A stretch of DNA of 64,000 bases from an uncultured Litoreibacter sp. (GTDB lineage: Bacteria > Pseudomonadota > Alphaproteobacteria > Rhodobacterales > Rhodobacteraceae), in assembly GCA_947494645.1 (NCBI GenBank), contig CANLVO010000001.1, positions 310,001 to 374,000 on the forward strand, read 5' to 3'. The notes beneath the pieces are model-generated. The model was not told the origin of the DNA. It was given only the letters and a program-made list of their open reading frames with translations, and did no database searches. Position numbers and translations under genes: made by a program. Of the stretch, positions 1-8,284 are shown piece after piece; the first letter of the stretch is position 1; the number at the start of each line of letters is the position of its first letter.

Positions 1-16
1 AAGTCTCTTTAACTCA

Positions 17-34
17 AAAGCCCGCAGGGGCTTT
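17..34 (+). terminator. Weak terminator-like hairpin
   Basis: A 7-bp perfect stem (AAAGCCC / GGGCTTT) with a 4-nt loop and only a three-T tail. It could end a gene lying left of the window. A short stem and short T run make this uncertain. Confidence 0.3.
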
Positions 35-105
35 GCACGGGCACGTGCCAGCGTCAGGGCAGGACTATTGTAGAGGGGCTATGGCGTTGGCGCTTTGGCC
101 AGCCG

Positions 106-139
106 TCGACGCCATCATGAGCGATGGCGTCGAATTTTT
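106..139 (+). terminator. Strong rho-independent terminator
   Basis: An 11-bp perfect stem (TCGACGCCATC at 106-116 with GATGGCGTCGA at 123-133, 6-nt loop) is followed by AATTTTT. This is a good intrinsic terminator on the plus strand. It probably ends a transcript that begins left of the window, or a small RNA covering roughly 35-105. No convincing reading frame lies between it and the first hairpin. Confidence 0.6.
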
Positions 140-414
140 GGCAGTCTTTAAAAGTGTAACCGGGCGATCAAATACAAACCGTGTCACTCATCACATGCGA
201 CTGATACGCGTCGCAAGGCACTGATCATCGAGCACTTGTTACAGGTATGTTTTCACCCGAATGCGGTGTTCTGATCAAGACACATGTTGGAAACATTTTT
301 GACACAATTCTGACAAAATCTTGCCCAAGTTGCGCCGAATTGGCCATTTTCCTTAAGAAAACTGTGGGTTAGTTAGGTTTCCGCCGCAGATGAAATATGG
401 CAATAAAGTCACAT
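140..414. other. Intergenic stretch without a gene
   Basis: AT-richer than its surroundings. No reading frame with protein-like composition was seen on either strand. There is a TTGACA at 299-304 but no acceptable -10 box at the right distance, so no promoter is called. It separates the upstream terminator from the 3' end of lysC. Confidence 0.4.
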
Positions 415-437
415 TTGGGGGCTTTGAGACCCCCCAA
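415..437 (-). terminator. Hairpin just after lysC
   Basis: TTGGGGG (415-421) pairs with CCCCCAA (431-437) over a 9-nt loop, 5 bases beyond the lysC stop codon. On the minus strand it is not followed by a T run, so it may stabilise the 3' end rather than act as a classic intrinsic terminator. Confidence 0.4.
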
Positions 438-442
438 CCGCT

Positions 443-1705
443 CTAGGCCGCTTTCTCTAACTCGAACGCGTCATGCAGAGCCTGAACCGCCAGCTCCATA
501 TATTTGCGGTCAATCAGCACTGAGATTTTGATCTCGGACGTTGTGATCACCTTGATGTTGATCCCGTCATTTTGCAGAGCCTCAAACATCTTGGCGGCGA
601 CACCCGCGTGGGACCGCATCCCGATGCCCACCACAGATACTTTCGCAACGTCCGTGTCTGCGACCAGATCATGGAAGTTGATGTCACCGGCGGCCTTGGC
701 ATCCTCCATCGCCTTCTCCGCCCGCGCGACTTCGTTCACGGGGCATGAGAAGGTCATATCCGTTCGCCCTTCTTCCGAGATGTTCTGCACGATCATATCG
801 ACATTAACACCTGCCTCGGCCAGCGGTCCAAAGATCGCGGCAGCGATACCCGGACGGTCCGCGACCGAGATCAGGGTCATCTTTGCCTCGTCGCGCGAAT
901 AGGCCACGCCTGCCACTACGTTGCTTTCCACGATATCCTCCTCGTCGCAGACCAATGTGCCTGCTGCATCATCCATTTCTTCAAAGCTGCTCAGAACCCG
1001 CAGCTTCACTTTGTAGCGCATCGCCAGTTCCACAGAGCGCGTCTGCAGCACCTTGGCCCCCAGCGACGCCAGCTCCAGCATTTCTTCAAACGCGATGCGG
1101 TCCAGCTTGCGGGCTTTGTCCTCGATCCGTGGATCGGTGGTGTAGACCCCGTCCACGTCTGTGTAGATGTCGCAACGCTCCGCCTCGAAAGCGGCGGCAA
1201 AGGCCACTGCGGTGGTGTCAGACCCGCCCCGGCCCAAAGTGGTGATACGGCCCTCGGGGCTGATCCCCTGGAAGCCTGCCACCACGGCAACCTTCATGCC
1301 TTCTGCAAATTTGGCGTCCAGATTGTCGGTGGGGATCTCTTCAATCCGGGCGGCGCCATGCGCGTCGGTCGTCTTCAGCGGCACCTGCCAGCCCTGCCAG
1401 CTGCGCGCCGGCACGTCCATTTCCTGCAGTGTCAAAGCCATCAACCCGGCGGTCACGTTCTCGCCCGACGAGACAATCGCGTCATATTCGCGCGCATCAT
1501 ACAAAGGAGAGGTCTCGTTGACCCAGCCGACCAATTCGTTGGTCTTGCCCGACATGGCTGAGACGATGACGATCACCTCATAGCCTTTGGACACTTCAAC
1601 GCCCACGCGTTTTGCGGCCCGCTTGATGCGGTCCAGATTGGCGACGGACGTCCCGCCGAATTTCATTACCAGCCGTTTCGCGGGCTGTTGTGCGGGCGCA
1701 GTCAT
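443..1705 (-). CDS. lysC: Aspartate kinase
   Basis: Phosphorylates L-aspartate with ATP, the first step toward lysine, threonine, methionine and diaminopimelate, in the cytoplasm. The protein opens with the kinase signature MKFGGTSVANLDRI and contains GRGGSDTTAVAFAAA of the catalytic domain. The C-terminal third holds two ACT-type segments (around RDEAKMTLISVADRPGIA and AKVSVVGIGMRSHAGVA), which in this family bind feedback inhibitors. About 420 residues, normal for a monofunctional LysC. The frame is open to 1756, but the start at 1705 (MTAPAQQPAKRL) lies just before the kinase motif and gives the usual length; the next ATG inside MKFGG is also possible. It stands alone, ending in a hairpin. 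Confidence 0.95.
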   Translation of the reverse strand: MTAPAQQPAKRLVMKFGGTSVANLDRIKRAAKRVGVEVSKGYEVIVIVSAMSGKTNELVGWVNETSPLYDAREYDAIVSSGENVTAGLMALTLQEMDVPARSWQGWQVPLKTTDAHGAARIEEIPTDNLDAKFAEGMKVAVVAGFQGISPEGRITTLGRGGSDTTAVAFAAAFEAERCDIYTDVDGVYTTDPRIEDKARKLDRIAFEEMLELASLGAKVLQTRSVELAMRYKVKLRVLSSFEEMDDAAGTLVCDEEDIVESNVVAGVAYSRDEAKMTLISVADRPGIAAAIFGPLAEAGVNVDMIVQNISEEGRTDMTFSCPVNEVARAEKAMEDAKAAGDINFHDLVADTDVAKVSVVGIGMRSHAGVAAKMFEALQNDGINIKVITTSEIKISVLIDRKYMELAVQALHDAFELEKAA

Positions 1706-1792
1706 CTCATAGTCCAGTACGTCGCAAGCAAACTCGCCCGCGTCATATGCCGCCACGCCGCCAAGGGCAAGCCATGCTCAGCCAAGCCATGT

Positions 1793-2452
1793 TCAGTAAG
1801 GGTGCGGCGTCCCGTCATAGGTCAGGAACTCGCCGGTGCTTGCAGGCGACAGCGCATCAAACCGCGCCATCAACCCGTCACGTGACTGCGTCACCGTGAT
1901 CGCGGCGGCCCCACCGCCCATATCCGTCTGCACCCAGCCGGGGTGATAAATGCCCACCGCAATGCCAAGCCCGGACAAATCGCTGGCAAGATTGCGACCC
2001 AGGTTCAGCGCCGCCGCCTTGGAGGCCCGGTAGATGTAGGACCCACCCGGGGCCAGCTCGCTCGACGCCATTTGCGACGAGATGATCGCGATCTTCGGGG
2101 CCTGCGACGCCTGCAGTTTCGGCAGCATCGACTGAACCGTCAGAAAAACGCCGGTCACGTTGACCGCAAAGGTCTGAGCCCAAGCCGAGGCCGGGTAGCC
2201 GTCACCAAGCCTGTCCCCCTTGTCGAGATACACCCCCGCATTGCAGACCAGCAGGTCCAGCGCGTCTTCGGGGTAGGCGGTGCAAAGCCCGTCAAAGGCC
2301 TGCGCGTCTTCCACGTCCAGTTGATGCCAACTGCCCCCGTCAGGTCTGGAGCCGCGATAGGTGCCCGTCACCGCATCGCCGCGATCGACATAGCCGTCAT
2401 AAAGCGCCCGCCCAATGCCTCGGGTCGCGCCTGTGATCAAAACGTTGCTCAT
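1793..2452 (-). CDS. SDR family oxidoreductase
   Basis: A short-chain dehydrogenase/reductase of 219 residues. Seen: N-terminal nucleotide-binding TGATRGIG, the NAG-type segment (LLVCNAGVY), and the catalytic YRASKAA (Tyr-x3-Lys). Substrate is not predictable. It is slightly short for a classical SDR. Its ATG overlaps by one base the TAA of the DUF1178 gene behind it (TAATG at 2450-2454), which suggests translational coupling: the DUF1178 gene is upstream and this one downstream in the same minus-strand unit. Confidence 0.85.
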   Translation of the reverse strand: MSNVLITGATRGIGRALYDGYVDRGDAVTGTYRGSRPDGGSWHQLDVEDAQAFDGLCTAYPEDALDLLVCNAGVYLDKGDRLGDGYPASAWAQTFAVNVTGVFLTVQSMLPKLQASQAPKIAIISSQMASSELAPGGSYIYRASKAAALNLGRNLASDLSGLGIAVGIYHPGWVQTDMGGGAAAITVTQSRDGLMARFDALSPASTGEFLTYDGTPHPY

Positions 2453-2892
2453 TAGTTGGTCTTTCCTTTGGGCATGAAGGGCAGGGGGGTCACGGGCACG
2501 CCGTCCTCGATCAGGGCCTTGGCATCTTGCAACTTGGCCTCCCCCCGAATGGCGCGATCCGGGGCTTCCCCGTTGTGAATTTTCCGCGCCTCGCTGGCAA
2601 AATTCGTCCCGACATCTTCCGAGCTCGCCTCGATTTTTTCGCGCAACTCCTTGACCGCCTGCTCCGCCGTGCTGGCCGGGCCCGACAGCGGTCTGTCGGG
2701 GTTCGCCACGTCTGTCTTGGTGTCGCTCGTTTTGCCAATCCGCGGCGCCATCACCGATTTACGCACCTCGGCGCTGCCGCAAACCGCACAGCCGATATGG
2801 CCCGCCTGATGCAGCTTGTCGAACGCGTCAGCCGACTGGAACCAGCTTTCAAACTGGTGGTCCTTGTCACAAATCAGGGCGTAGCGGATCAT
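2452..2892 (-). CDS. DUF1178 family protein
   Basis: About 146 residues starting MIRYALICDKDHQFE, the typical opening of DUF1178 proteins. The Cys pair in GCAVCGSAEV around residue 40 resembles a zinc-ribbon half-site. The function of the family is unknown. The frame is open upstream to 2949, but the family always begins with this MIRY segment, so the start is placed at 2892. It is coupled to the downstream SDR by a one-base stop/start overlap. Confidence 0.85.
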   Translation of the reverse strand: MIRYALICDKDHQFESWFQSADAFDKLHQAGHIGCAVCGSAEVRKSVMAPRIGKTSDTKTDVANPDRPLSGPASTAEQAVKELREKIEASSEDVGTNFASEARKIHNGEAPDRAIRGEAKLQDAKALIEDGVPVTPLPFMPKGKTN

Positions 2893-2964
2893 CGGGGTCT
2901 GGCGCTCCTTTTTTAGGTCGTATCTCACATAACCCAAAAGAAACGCCATGCAAGGCTGCGTGAG

Positions 2965-3456
2965 CTATCGCTCCAGCAGCGCCGGGTCGAAATGCTTCAG
3001 AATTTTGCGCAGCTCTGGTTCACGCACCTTTGACGCGGCTTTCTTCACAGAGAACCACTTGCGCCGCCGCTCATTCATTTCGGGGTAGGTCTTGAGCACT
3101 TTTTTCACTTTGACCGGGAAAACCGATACTGCACAGGGCAGGTCGTCTTCGCCGTCTGACATCACTTTGGTGTAGGAATAAAGCCCCAGACAAATGTTAA
3201 ACGCTTTGCCGGTGACCCCTGCCTCCTCGAAGGCTTCCGTCGCTGCAGCTTCAGCCGGGGTTGCACCCTCAACTGGCCAGCCCTTTGGGATGATCCAGCG
3301 GCCGCGCTGACGGCTGGTCACAAGCAGGATCTTGGTCTCGCCATCCTCCACGCGGTAGCACAGCGCGGCGAATTGCGTGCGCACTTCCCGTTTGGCGGAT
3401 CCCGTCATTTTCAGAGGGGCCTGTTTGAAGCTCAGCAGTGACATAGGACGTGTCAA
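2965..3456 (-). CDS. Nudix hydrolase
   Basis: A 163-residue Nudix pyrophosphohydrolase. The Nudix box is seen as GATPAEAAATEAFEEAGV; the usual Arg of REUxEE is replaced by Thr, as in some diphosphoinositol-polyphosphate-type members. The lead-in RWIIPKGWPVEG fits that subgroup. Substrate is not determined by sequence. It lies upstream of the DUF1178/SDR pair on the same strand with a 72-bp gap and may share their transcript. Confidence 0.85.
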   Translation of the reverse strand: MTRPMSLLSFKQAPLKMTGSAKREVRTQFAALCYRVEDGETKILLVTSRQRGRWIIPKGWPVEGATPAEAAATEAFEEAGVTGKAFNICLGLYSYTKVMSDGEDDLPCAVSVFPVKVKKVLKTYPEMNERRRKWFSVKKAASKVREPELRKILKHFDPALLER

Positions 3457-3595
3457 AAACCATCAATTTACAACGTATTTGGGGTGATTCTGCGCCCTAG
3501 GGTGGGGAAAATCAACTAAAAACCCGTTAAAATAAACGTTTACGGCGCGAAGCTGCTGCTTGGCAAGCCGAGCGCGCGCCCTAAACTGACACGCT

Positions 3596-4723
3596 ATGGC
3601 CGCACCACCCGCACCCCTCCCGCGCTTCATTGGATCCGAGATCTATCGAGGCTCAAGCTACGGCGCATGGCACCCGTTGCGCGTGCCGCGGGTCTCGACC
3701 GTGATGGATCTGAGCCGCGCCATGGGGTGGCTCGATGCGCGCCAATATGTCTCTTCTCCGCGTGCCAAGAAGCCGGCGCTCACCGCATGGCATGAGCCCG
3801 CGTATATCGATGCGTTGATCCGCGTGGCACAGACCCAGACGGCCACTGAAGCTGACCGAGCCACCTATCAGCTGGGCACCGTCACCAACCCCGTTTTCCC
3901 TGAGATGTTCACCCGCCCCGCCACCGGTGCAGGTGGCGCGCTTCTGGCGGGGGAGCTGTTGAAAGACGGCGGCATTGTCTACCAACCGGGCGGCGGCACG
4001 CATCACGGCATGCCCGGCCATGCCAACGGGTTTTGCTATCTGAACGATCCCGCCTTCGCCATCCTGTCGCTGCGCCGGAACGGGGCAACCCGTGTGGCCT
4101 ATATCGACATAGACGCCCATCACGCCGACGGGGTGGAGCACGGCTTTGGTGCTGATGACACCTGCCTGCTGGTCTCCGTGCACGAGGCCGGGCTTTGGCC
4201 GCGCACCGGGACCGTCGCCACCAGCCACACTACGACGCTGAACCTGCCCGTGCGCCGCGGCTTCAACGACACCGAAATGGCCTTGGTGCTGCACGAACTT
4301 ATCCTGCCTGCGGTCACGGCCTTCAAACCGGACGCCGTTGTGTTGCAATGCGGGGCCGACGCGGTGGAAGACGACCCGCTGTCGCATCTGTCCCTGTCCA
4401 ACAACGCCCATTGGGCGGTGGTCGCGGCATTGATACCTCTCGCGCCCCGGCTGCTTGTCTTGGGCGGCGGCGGTTATAACCCGTGGTCTGTGGGCAGGCT
4501 CTGGACTGGCGTTTGGGCCACGCTCAACGGCCATGACTTCCCCGATACCCTGCCACCTGATGCAGAAGCCGTCTTGCGCGGTCTGCGCTTCGACGGCAAT
4601 CGCCGTGGGCGAAACCCCGATCCGCATTGGTTCACCACGCTGCGCGATCCGCCGAGGGGCGGCAGAATAGACGAACAACTCCGCCGTGATGTGCAATCGT
4701 TGCGCGATATCGCCCGGGTTTAA
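3596..4723 (+). CDS. Histone deacetylase-like amidohydrolase (AcuC/HDAC family)
   Basis: A zinc-dependent deacetylase fold of 375 residues. Seen: GGGTHHGMPGHANGF with the paired His at 136-137; the metal-binding DIDAHHADG at 171-179; GADAVEDDPL near residue 258; and the GGGGY loop with the catalytic-side Tyr. All ligands expected for activity appear present. In bacteria these enzymes deacetylate small molecules such as acetylpolyamines or acetyl-lysine proteins; which applies here is not decided. The ribosome binding site before the ATG at 3596 is poor, but no better start exists. It converges with the PLP enzyme that follows. Confidence 0.9.
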   Translation: MAAPPAPLPRFIGSEIYRGSSYGAWHPLRVPRVSTVMDLSRAMGWLDARQYVSSPRAKKPALTAWHEPAYIDALIRVAQTQTATEADRATYQLGTVTNPVFPEMFTRPATGAGGALLAGELLKDGGIVYQPGGGTHHGMPGHANGFCYLNDPAFAILSLRRNGATRVAYIDIDAHHADGVEHGFGADDTCLLVSVHEAGLWPRTGTVATSHTTTLNLPVRRGFNDTEMALVLHELILPAVTAFKPDAVVLQCGADAVEDDPLSHLSLSNNAHWAVVAALIPLAPRLLVLGGGGYNPWSVGRLWTGVWATLNGHDFPDTLPPDAEAVLRGLRFDGNRRGRNPDPHWFTTLRDPPRGGRIDEQLRRDVQSLRDIARV

Positions 4724-4731
4724 GCCGGGGC

Positions 4732-5706
4732 CTAAACCTGCGGCACGCCGCCCGCGAGGAGCGTCTGAAACCACTCCGTGTCGACATTGCCGCCGCACAA
4801 GATCACGCCCGCCTTCCGGCCCTTCAGCATTTCGCGCTCTTGCATCAACCCCGCAAGCGGGGCAGCACCCGCGCCCTCGGCCACGTTATGTGTCCCGGTG
4901 TAGTAAAGCCGGATCGCGTCCGCGACCTCCGCGTCGCTCACCGCAATGATCCGGGAGGCCCCCTTGGAATAGATGTCATAGGCCTCTTGGACCGGCATCC
5001 GCACTGCCATGCCGTCGGCAAAGGTCTTGGCCGAGTTTGTCTCGATCAGCCGCCCGGCCTCTACCGACAGTTTCGCGCATTGCGCCTGATCAGACACCAC
5101 GCCGACCACCTCGGTGTTCAGCCCCATCGCGTCGCGCACGAGAATGGTGCTGCAAATGCCCGACCCGCAGCCAATCGGCACATAGACCACGTCCAGATCC
5201 GGCGCGGCGCTGAACAGCTCATACGCATAGCTCGACACGCCGCGCACCAGCTCCTTGTGAAACGGCGGCACGATGAACAGGTCCTCTTCGCAGGCCACAC
5301 GGAACGCCTCTTCCTTGGCCTCGTCAAAGTCGCTGCCAAATTCGACCAGTTCCGCGCCAAAGGCCTTCATCGCCGCGTTCTTTTCGACAGAGTTGCCATG
5401 CGGCACGTACACCAAGGCCCGCAATCCCGCCGCTGTCGCCGCGCGCGCCTGCGATTGCCCGTGATTGCCTCGCGTCGCCGTACAGATACCCTTGCTCTCG
5501 GGATGGGTGCGTTTCAGCCAGTCAATGAAGGTGATCCCGCCGCGCACTTTGAACGCCCCGGTGGGCCCGTGGTTTTCATGCTTCACCCATGTCTCGAGGC
5601 CCACGGCCTCGTTGATCAAAGGCCAGCTATATTGCGGCGTGGGCGACATGTGGCGGTGCACAAGGGCCGCCGCTTGCTCAATTTCATCAAGGGACAAATT
5701 CATCAT
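4732..5706 (-). CDS. Threonine/serine dehydratase-like PLP enzyme
   Basis: A fold-type-II pyridoxal-phosphate enzyme of 324 residues. The PLP-binding Lys lies in GAFKVRGG (Lys53), followed by TRGNHGQS, which binds the substrate carboxylate, and a glycine-rich GCGSGICS loop that holds the cofactor phosphate. The C terminus has CGGNVD. This matches the threonine dehydratase / serine racemase / hydroxyectoine EutB group; it lacks a regulatory ACT domain, so it looks catabolic rather than the biosynthetic IlvA. It is divergent from modA, with about 80 bp between the start codons. Confidence 0.8.
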   Translation of the reverse strand: MMNLSLDEIEQAAALVHRHMSPTPQYSWPLINEAVGLETWVKHENHGPTGAFKVRGGITFIDWLKRTHPESKGICTATRGNHGQSQARAATAAGLRALVYVPHGNSVEKNAAMKAFGAELVEFGSDFDEAKEEAFRVACEEDLFIVPPFHKELVRGVSSYAYELFSAAPDLDVVYVPIGCGSGICSTILVRDAMGLNTEVVGVVSDQAQCAKLSVEAGRLIETNSAKTFADGMAVRMPVQEAYDIYSKGASRIIAVSDAEVADAIRLYYTGTHNVAEGAGAAPLAGLMQEREMLKGRKAGVILCGGNVDTEWFQTLLAGGVPQV

Positions 5707-5788
5707 GGCCGAAGCCTAGCGGGCGGGCAGGGTGGCGCAAGCCGATTTTGTCCTTGCACGCGAGGCCCTGCCGGTCACAATCGCGCCG

Positions 5789-6496
5789 ATGCCGCTGACC
5801 CGTCGCACCTTTTTGGCCCTCGGGGCCGCCCTTGCCACGCTGCCCGCCTCCGCCGAGGCCGGGCCGGTGGTGTTTGCCGCTGCAAGCCTGAAACCCGCCT
5901 TGGACAGGATCGCGGCCGAGATCACGCCCATGCGCCTCTCTTATGGTGGCAGCGGGGCCTTGGCCCGCCAGATCACCCAAGGCGCACCGGCGGAGCTGTT
6001 CCTCTCCGCCAACCCCGCGTGGATGGACGCAGTCGCGCCTCATATCTTGCCCGACACCCGCCGCGACCTTCTGGGCAACGCGCTGGTGCTGGTCGGCACC
6101 CCCGACGCGCCGCCTGTCGACATCACTAGCTGGCAGCCCGCCGCCCGCATCGCCATGGGCTTCGTCGATGCCGTTCCCGCCGGACAATACGCCCGTGAGG
6201 CATTTGCGACTCTGGGCCTCTGGGACGCGGTCCAGCCCCATATTGTCGAGGTCGAAAACGTCCGCGCCGCTCTCGCCTTGGTCGCCCGCAAAGAGCTGCC
6301 CTACGCCGTTGTCTACGCCAGCGACGCAATGGCTGAGCCGTCGGTGACAACGCTGCATCAGTTTGCGACCGACACCCACAGCCCCATCCGCTACCCGCTG
6401 GCCTTGCTCAATGAGAACGCCCGCCCGGCCTATGACGCGCTGCTCAGCGTGCAGGCCGCTGAGATTTTCGCCCAATCCGGCTTCAAGGTGCTCTGA
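5789..6496 (+). CDS. modA: Molybdate ABC transporter, substrate-binding protein
   Basis: Periplasmic molybdate/tungstate-binding protein. The start at 5789 yields MPLTRRTFLALGAALATLP, a signal peptide with a twin-arginine-like RR-x-FL motif, so export through Tat is likely. The mature part begins VVFAAASLKPAL, typical of ModA, and keeps the SYGGSGALARQI loop. About 235 residues. The stop precedes the modB ATG by one base, so the operon is tight. The frame remains open upstream to 5732 but has no signal peptide there. Confidence 0.9.
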   Translation: MPLTRRTFLALGAALATLPASAEAGPVVFAAASLKPALDRIAAEITPMRLSYGGSGALARQITQGAPAELFLSANPAWMDAVAPHILPDTRRDLLGNALVLVGTPDAPPVDITSWQPAARIAMGFVDAVPAGQYAREAFATLGLWDAVQPHIVEVENVRAALALVARKELPYAVVYASDAMAEPSVTTLHQFATDTHSPIRYPLALLNENARPAYDALLSVQAAEIFAQSGFKVL

Positions 6497-6497
6497 C

Positions 6498-7178
6498 ATG
6501 CTGGGCCTCGGACCACAGGAATGGGCCGCTGTCGCCCTGTCGTTGCAGGTGGCGCTATGCGCGACGCTGCTGTCATTGCCGCTGGCCATCTGGGTGGCGC
6601 ATCTGCTGGCGCGTAAAACCTTCCCCGGCAAGCAGCTGCTCAACGCCGCCGTACATCTGCCGCTGATCCTGCCACCCGTGGTCACCGGCTACCTGCTGCT
6701 TCTCAGCTTCGGCACCCAAAGTGCCATTGGCGGCGTTCTGGCAAAGTTCGGCATTGTGCTGGCCTTCCGCTGGACCGGCGCCGTGCTGGCCGCCGCCATC
6801 ATGGCGTTCCCGCTCATGGTCCGGGCCATCCGGCTGGGGATCGAGGCCGTGGACCCCAAGCTTGAACAGGCCGCGACCACGCTGGGGTCCTCCCCCTTCA
6901 AGGTCTTCACCACCATCACCCTGCCCATGTGCCTGCCTGCCATTATCGCGGGCGCCGTGCTGGCCTTCGCCAAGGCCATGGGTGAATTTGGGGCCACCAT
7001 CACCTTCGTGGCCTCCATCCCCGGCGAGACCCGCACGCTCCCCTCCGCCATCTATGCCTTTCTGCAGGTGCCGGGCGCAGAGGGCCCGGCAATCCGGCTC
7101 ACAATCATCGCAGTCATCATCGCGGTCGGCGCATTGCTGGTCTCTGAATGGCTCGCGGCCAAGGCGGCGCGGCGATGA
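6498..7178 (+). CDS. modB: Molybdate ABC transporter, permease
   Basis: Inner-membrane permease of 226 residues with several hydrophobic helices. The coupling-helix motif is visible as EQAATTLGSSPFKVFTTITL followed by LPAIIAGAVLAFAKAMGEFG, which is the EAA loop and the GEFGAT segment diagnostic of ModB. The start at 6498 follows the modA stop directly, and the ending TGA is overlapped by the modC start (ATGA). Confidence 0.93.
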   Translation: MLGLGPQEWAAVALSLQVALCATLLSLPLAIWVAHLLARKTFPGKQLLNAAVHLPLILPPVVTGYLLLLSFGTQSAIGGVLAKFGIVLAFRWTGAVLAAAIMAFPLMVRAIRLGIEAVDPKLEQAATTLGSSPFKVFTTITLPMCLPAIIAGAVLAFAKAMGEFGATITFVASIPGETRTLPSAIYAFLQVPGAEGPAIRLTIIAVIIAVGALLVSEWLAAKAARR

Positions 7179-8278
7179 GGGCAGGGCATGACATCCGTAT
7201 CCGCCAGCAGCTTGGCGCGTTCACGCTCGACGTGGCCCTGCAAAGCGACGCAGGCGGGGTGACTGCCATTTTCGGGCCGTCGGGCTCCGGCAAAACCAGC
7301 CTGATCAACGCCATTGCAGGCCTCACCGCGCCGCAGGAAGCCTTCATTCAAATCGGCGACCGGGTTCTCAACGACACGGCTCGCGACATCTTCGTCAAAC
7401 CGCACCAGCGCCGCGTCGGATATGTCTTTCAGGACGCCCGGCTGTTTCCGCATATGACCGTCGCCCAAAACCTGCGCTACGGCGCGGACGCGGCCACGCC
7501 GCTGGGTGACGTCGCAGCCCTTTTGGGTATCGAAAAGCTGCTCGACCGCCGCCCCGCCACCCTGTCCGGCGGGGAAGGCCAACGCGTGGCCATCGGACGC
7601 GCGCTTCTCAGCCAGCCCGACGTGCTCTTGATGGACGAGCCGCTGGCGTCCCTTGACCAAGCCCGCCGCGACGAGGTGCTGCCCTATCTCGACCAGCTGC
7701 ACCGCTTTTCCGGCACGCAAGTGTTCTACGTCACCCATTCCATGGCGGAGGTCGCCCGTCTCGCCGACACCATCGTATTGCTGAAAAACGGCCGGGTGAG
7801 CCGTGCAGGCCCCGCGATGGATATCTTGTCCGATCCCGCCGCCGTTCCTGACATTGGTGTGCGGGAGGCGGGCGCAGTGCTGCAAGCAACGCTCGCAAGA
7901 CCAGACGCGGGCGACGGGCTCAGCGCGCTGACCACGTCGCAGGGCACGATTTATCTGCCCCATGTCGACGCCCCGGCGGGGGCCGCCATGCGCGTGCGCA
8001 TCCTTGCCAGCGACATCATTTTGTCGCGCGACCGCCCCGACGGGCTCTCTGCGTTGAATATCTTGCCTGCCACGGTCACAAATCTTCAGGAAGGGGCCGG
8101 GCCGGGCGTTGCCGTCGCGCTGGTTTCAGGCCAAGATCGTTTGGTGGCAAGGGTCACAAGACGCTCGGCTCGGGCATTGAAATTAAAACCGGGCGTCAGT
8201 TGTTTCGCCATCATAAAATCGGTCTCTGTTGCGCCGGGTGCTGTCAGCGCCTCGGGCCAGACCGCTGCAAAGGAGTAG
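7175..8278 (+). CDS. modC: Molybdate ABC transporter, ATPase
   Basis: ATP-binding subunit of the molybdate importer, 367 residues. Walker A GPSGSGKT at residues 34-41, signature LSGGEGQRVAIGRAL, Walker B LLMDEPLASLD, and the H-loop VTHSMAEV. The C-terminal quarter is a Mop/TOBE molybdate-binding domain, which usually gives feedback by bound molybdate. Start chosen at 7175 because it forms an ATGA overlap with the modB stop; an in-frame ATG at 7148 lies inside modB. Confidence 0.92.
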   Translation: MRAGHDIRIRQQLGAFTLDVALQSDAGGVTAIFGPSGSGKTSLINAIAGLTAPQEAFIQIGDRVLNDTARDIFVKPHQRRVGYVFQDARLFPHMTVAQNLRYGADAATPLGDVAALLGIEKLLDRRPATLSGGEGQRVAIGRALLSQPDVLLMDEPLASLDQARRDEVLPYLDQLHRFSGTQVFYVTHSMAEVARLADTIVLLKNGRVSRAGPAMDILSDPAAVPDIGVREAGAVLQATLARPDAGDGLSALTTSQGTIYLPHVDAPAGAAMRVRILASDIILSRDRPDGLSALNILPATVTNLQEGAGPGVAVALVSGQDRLVARVTRRSARALKLKPGVSCFAIIKSVSVAPGAVSASGQTAAKE

Positions 8279-8284
8279 ACAGGC

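Noticed and set aside
5707-5788. A molybdenum cofactor riboswitch in front of modA
   Set aside because: The spacer is too short and lacks the expected multi-stem structure.
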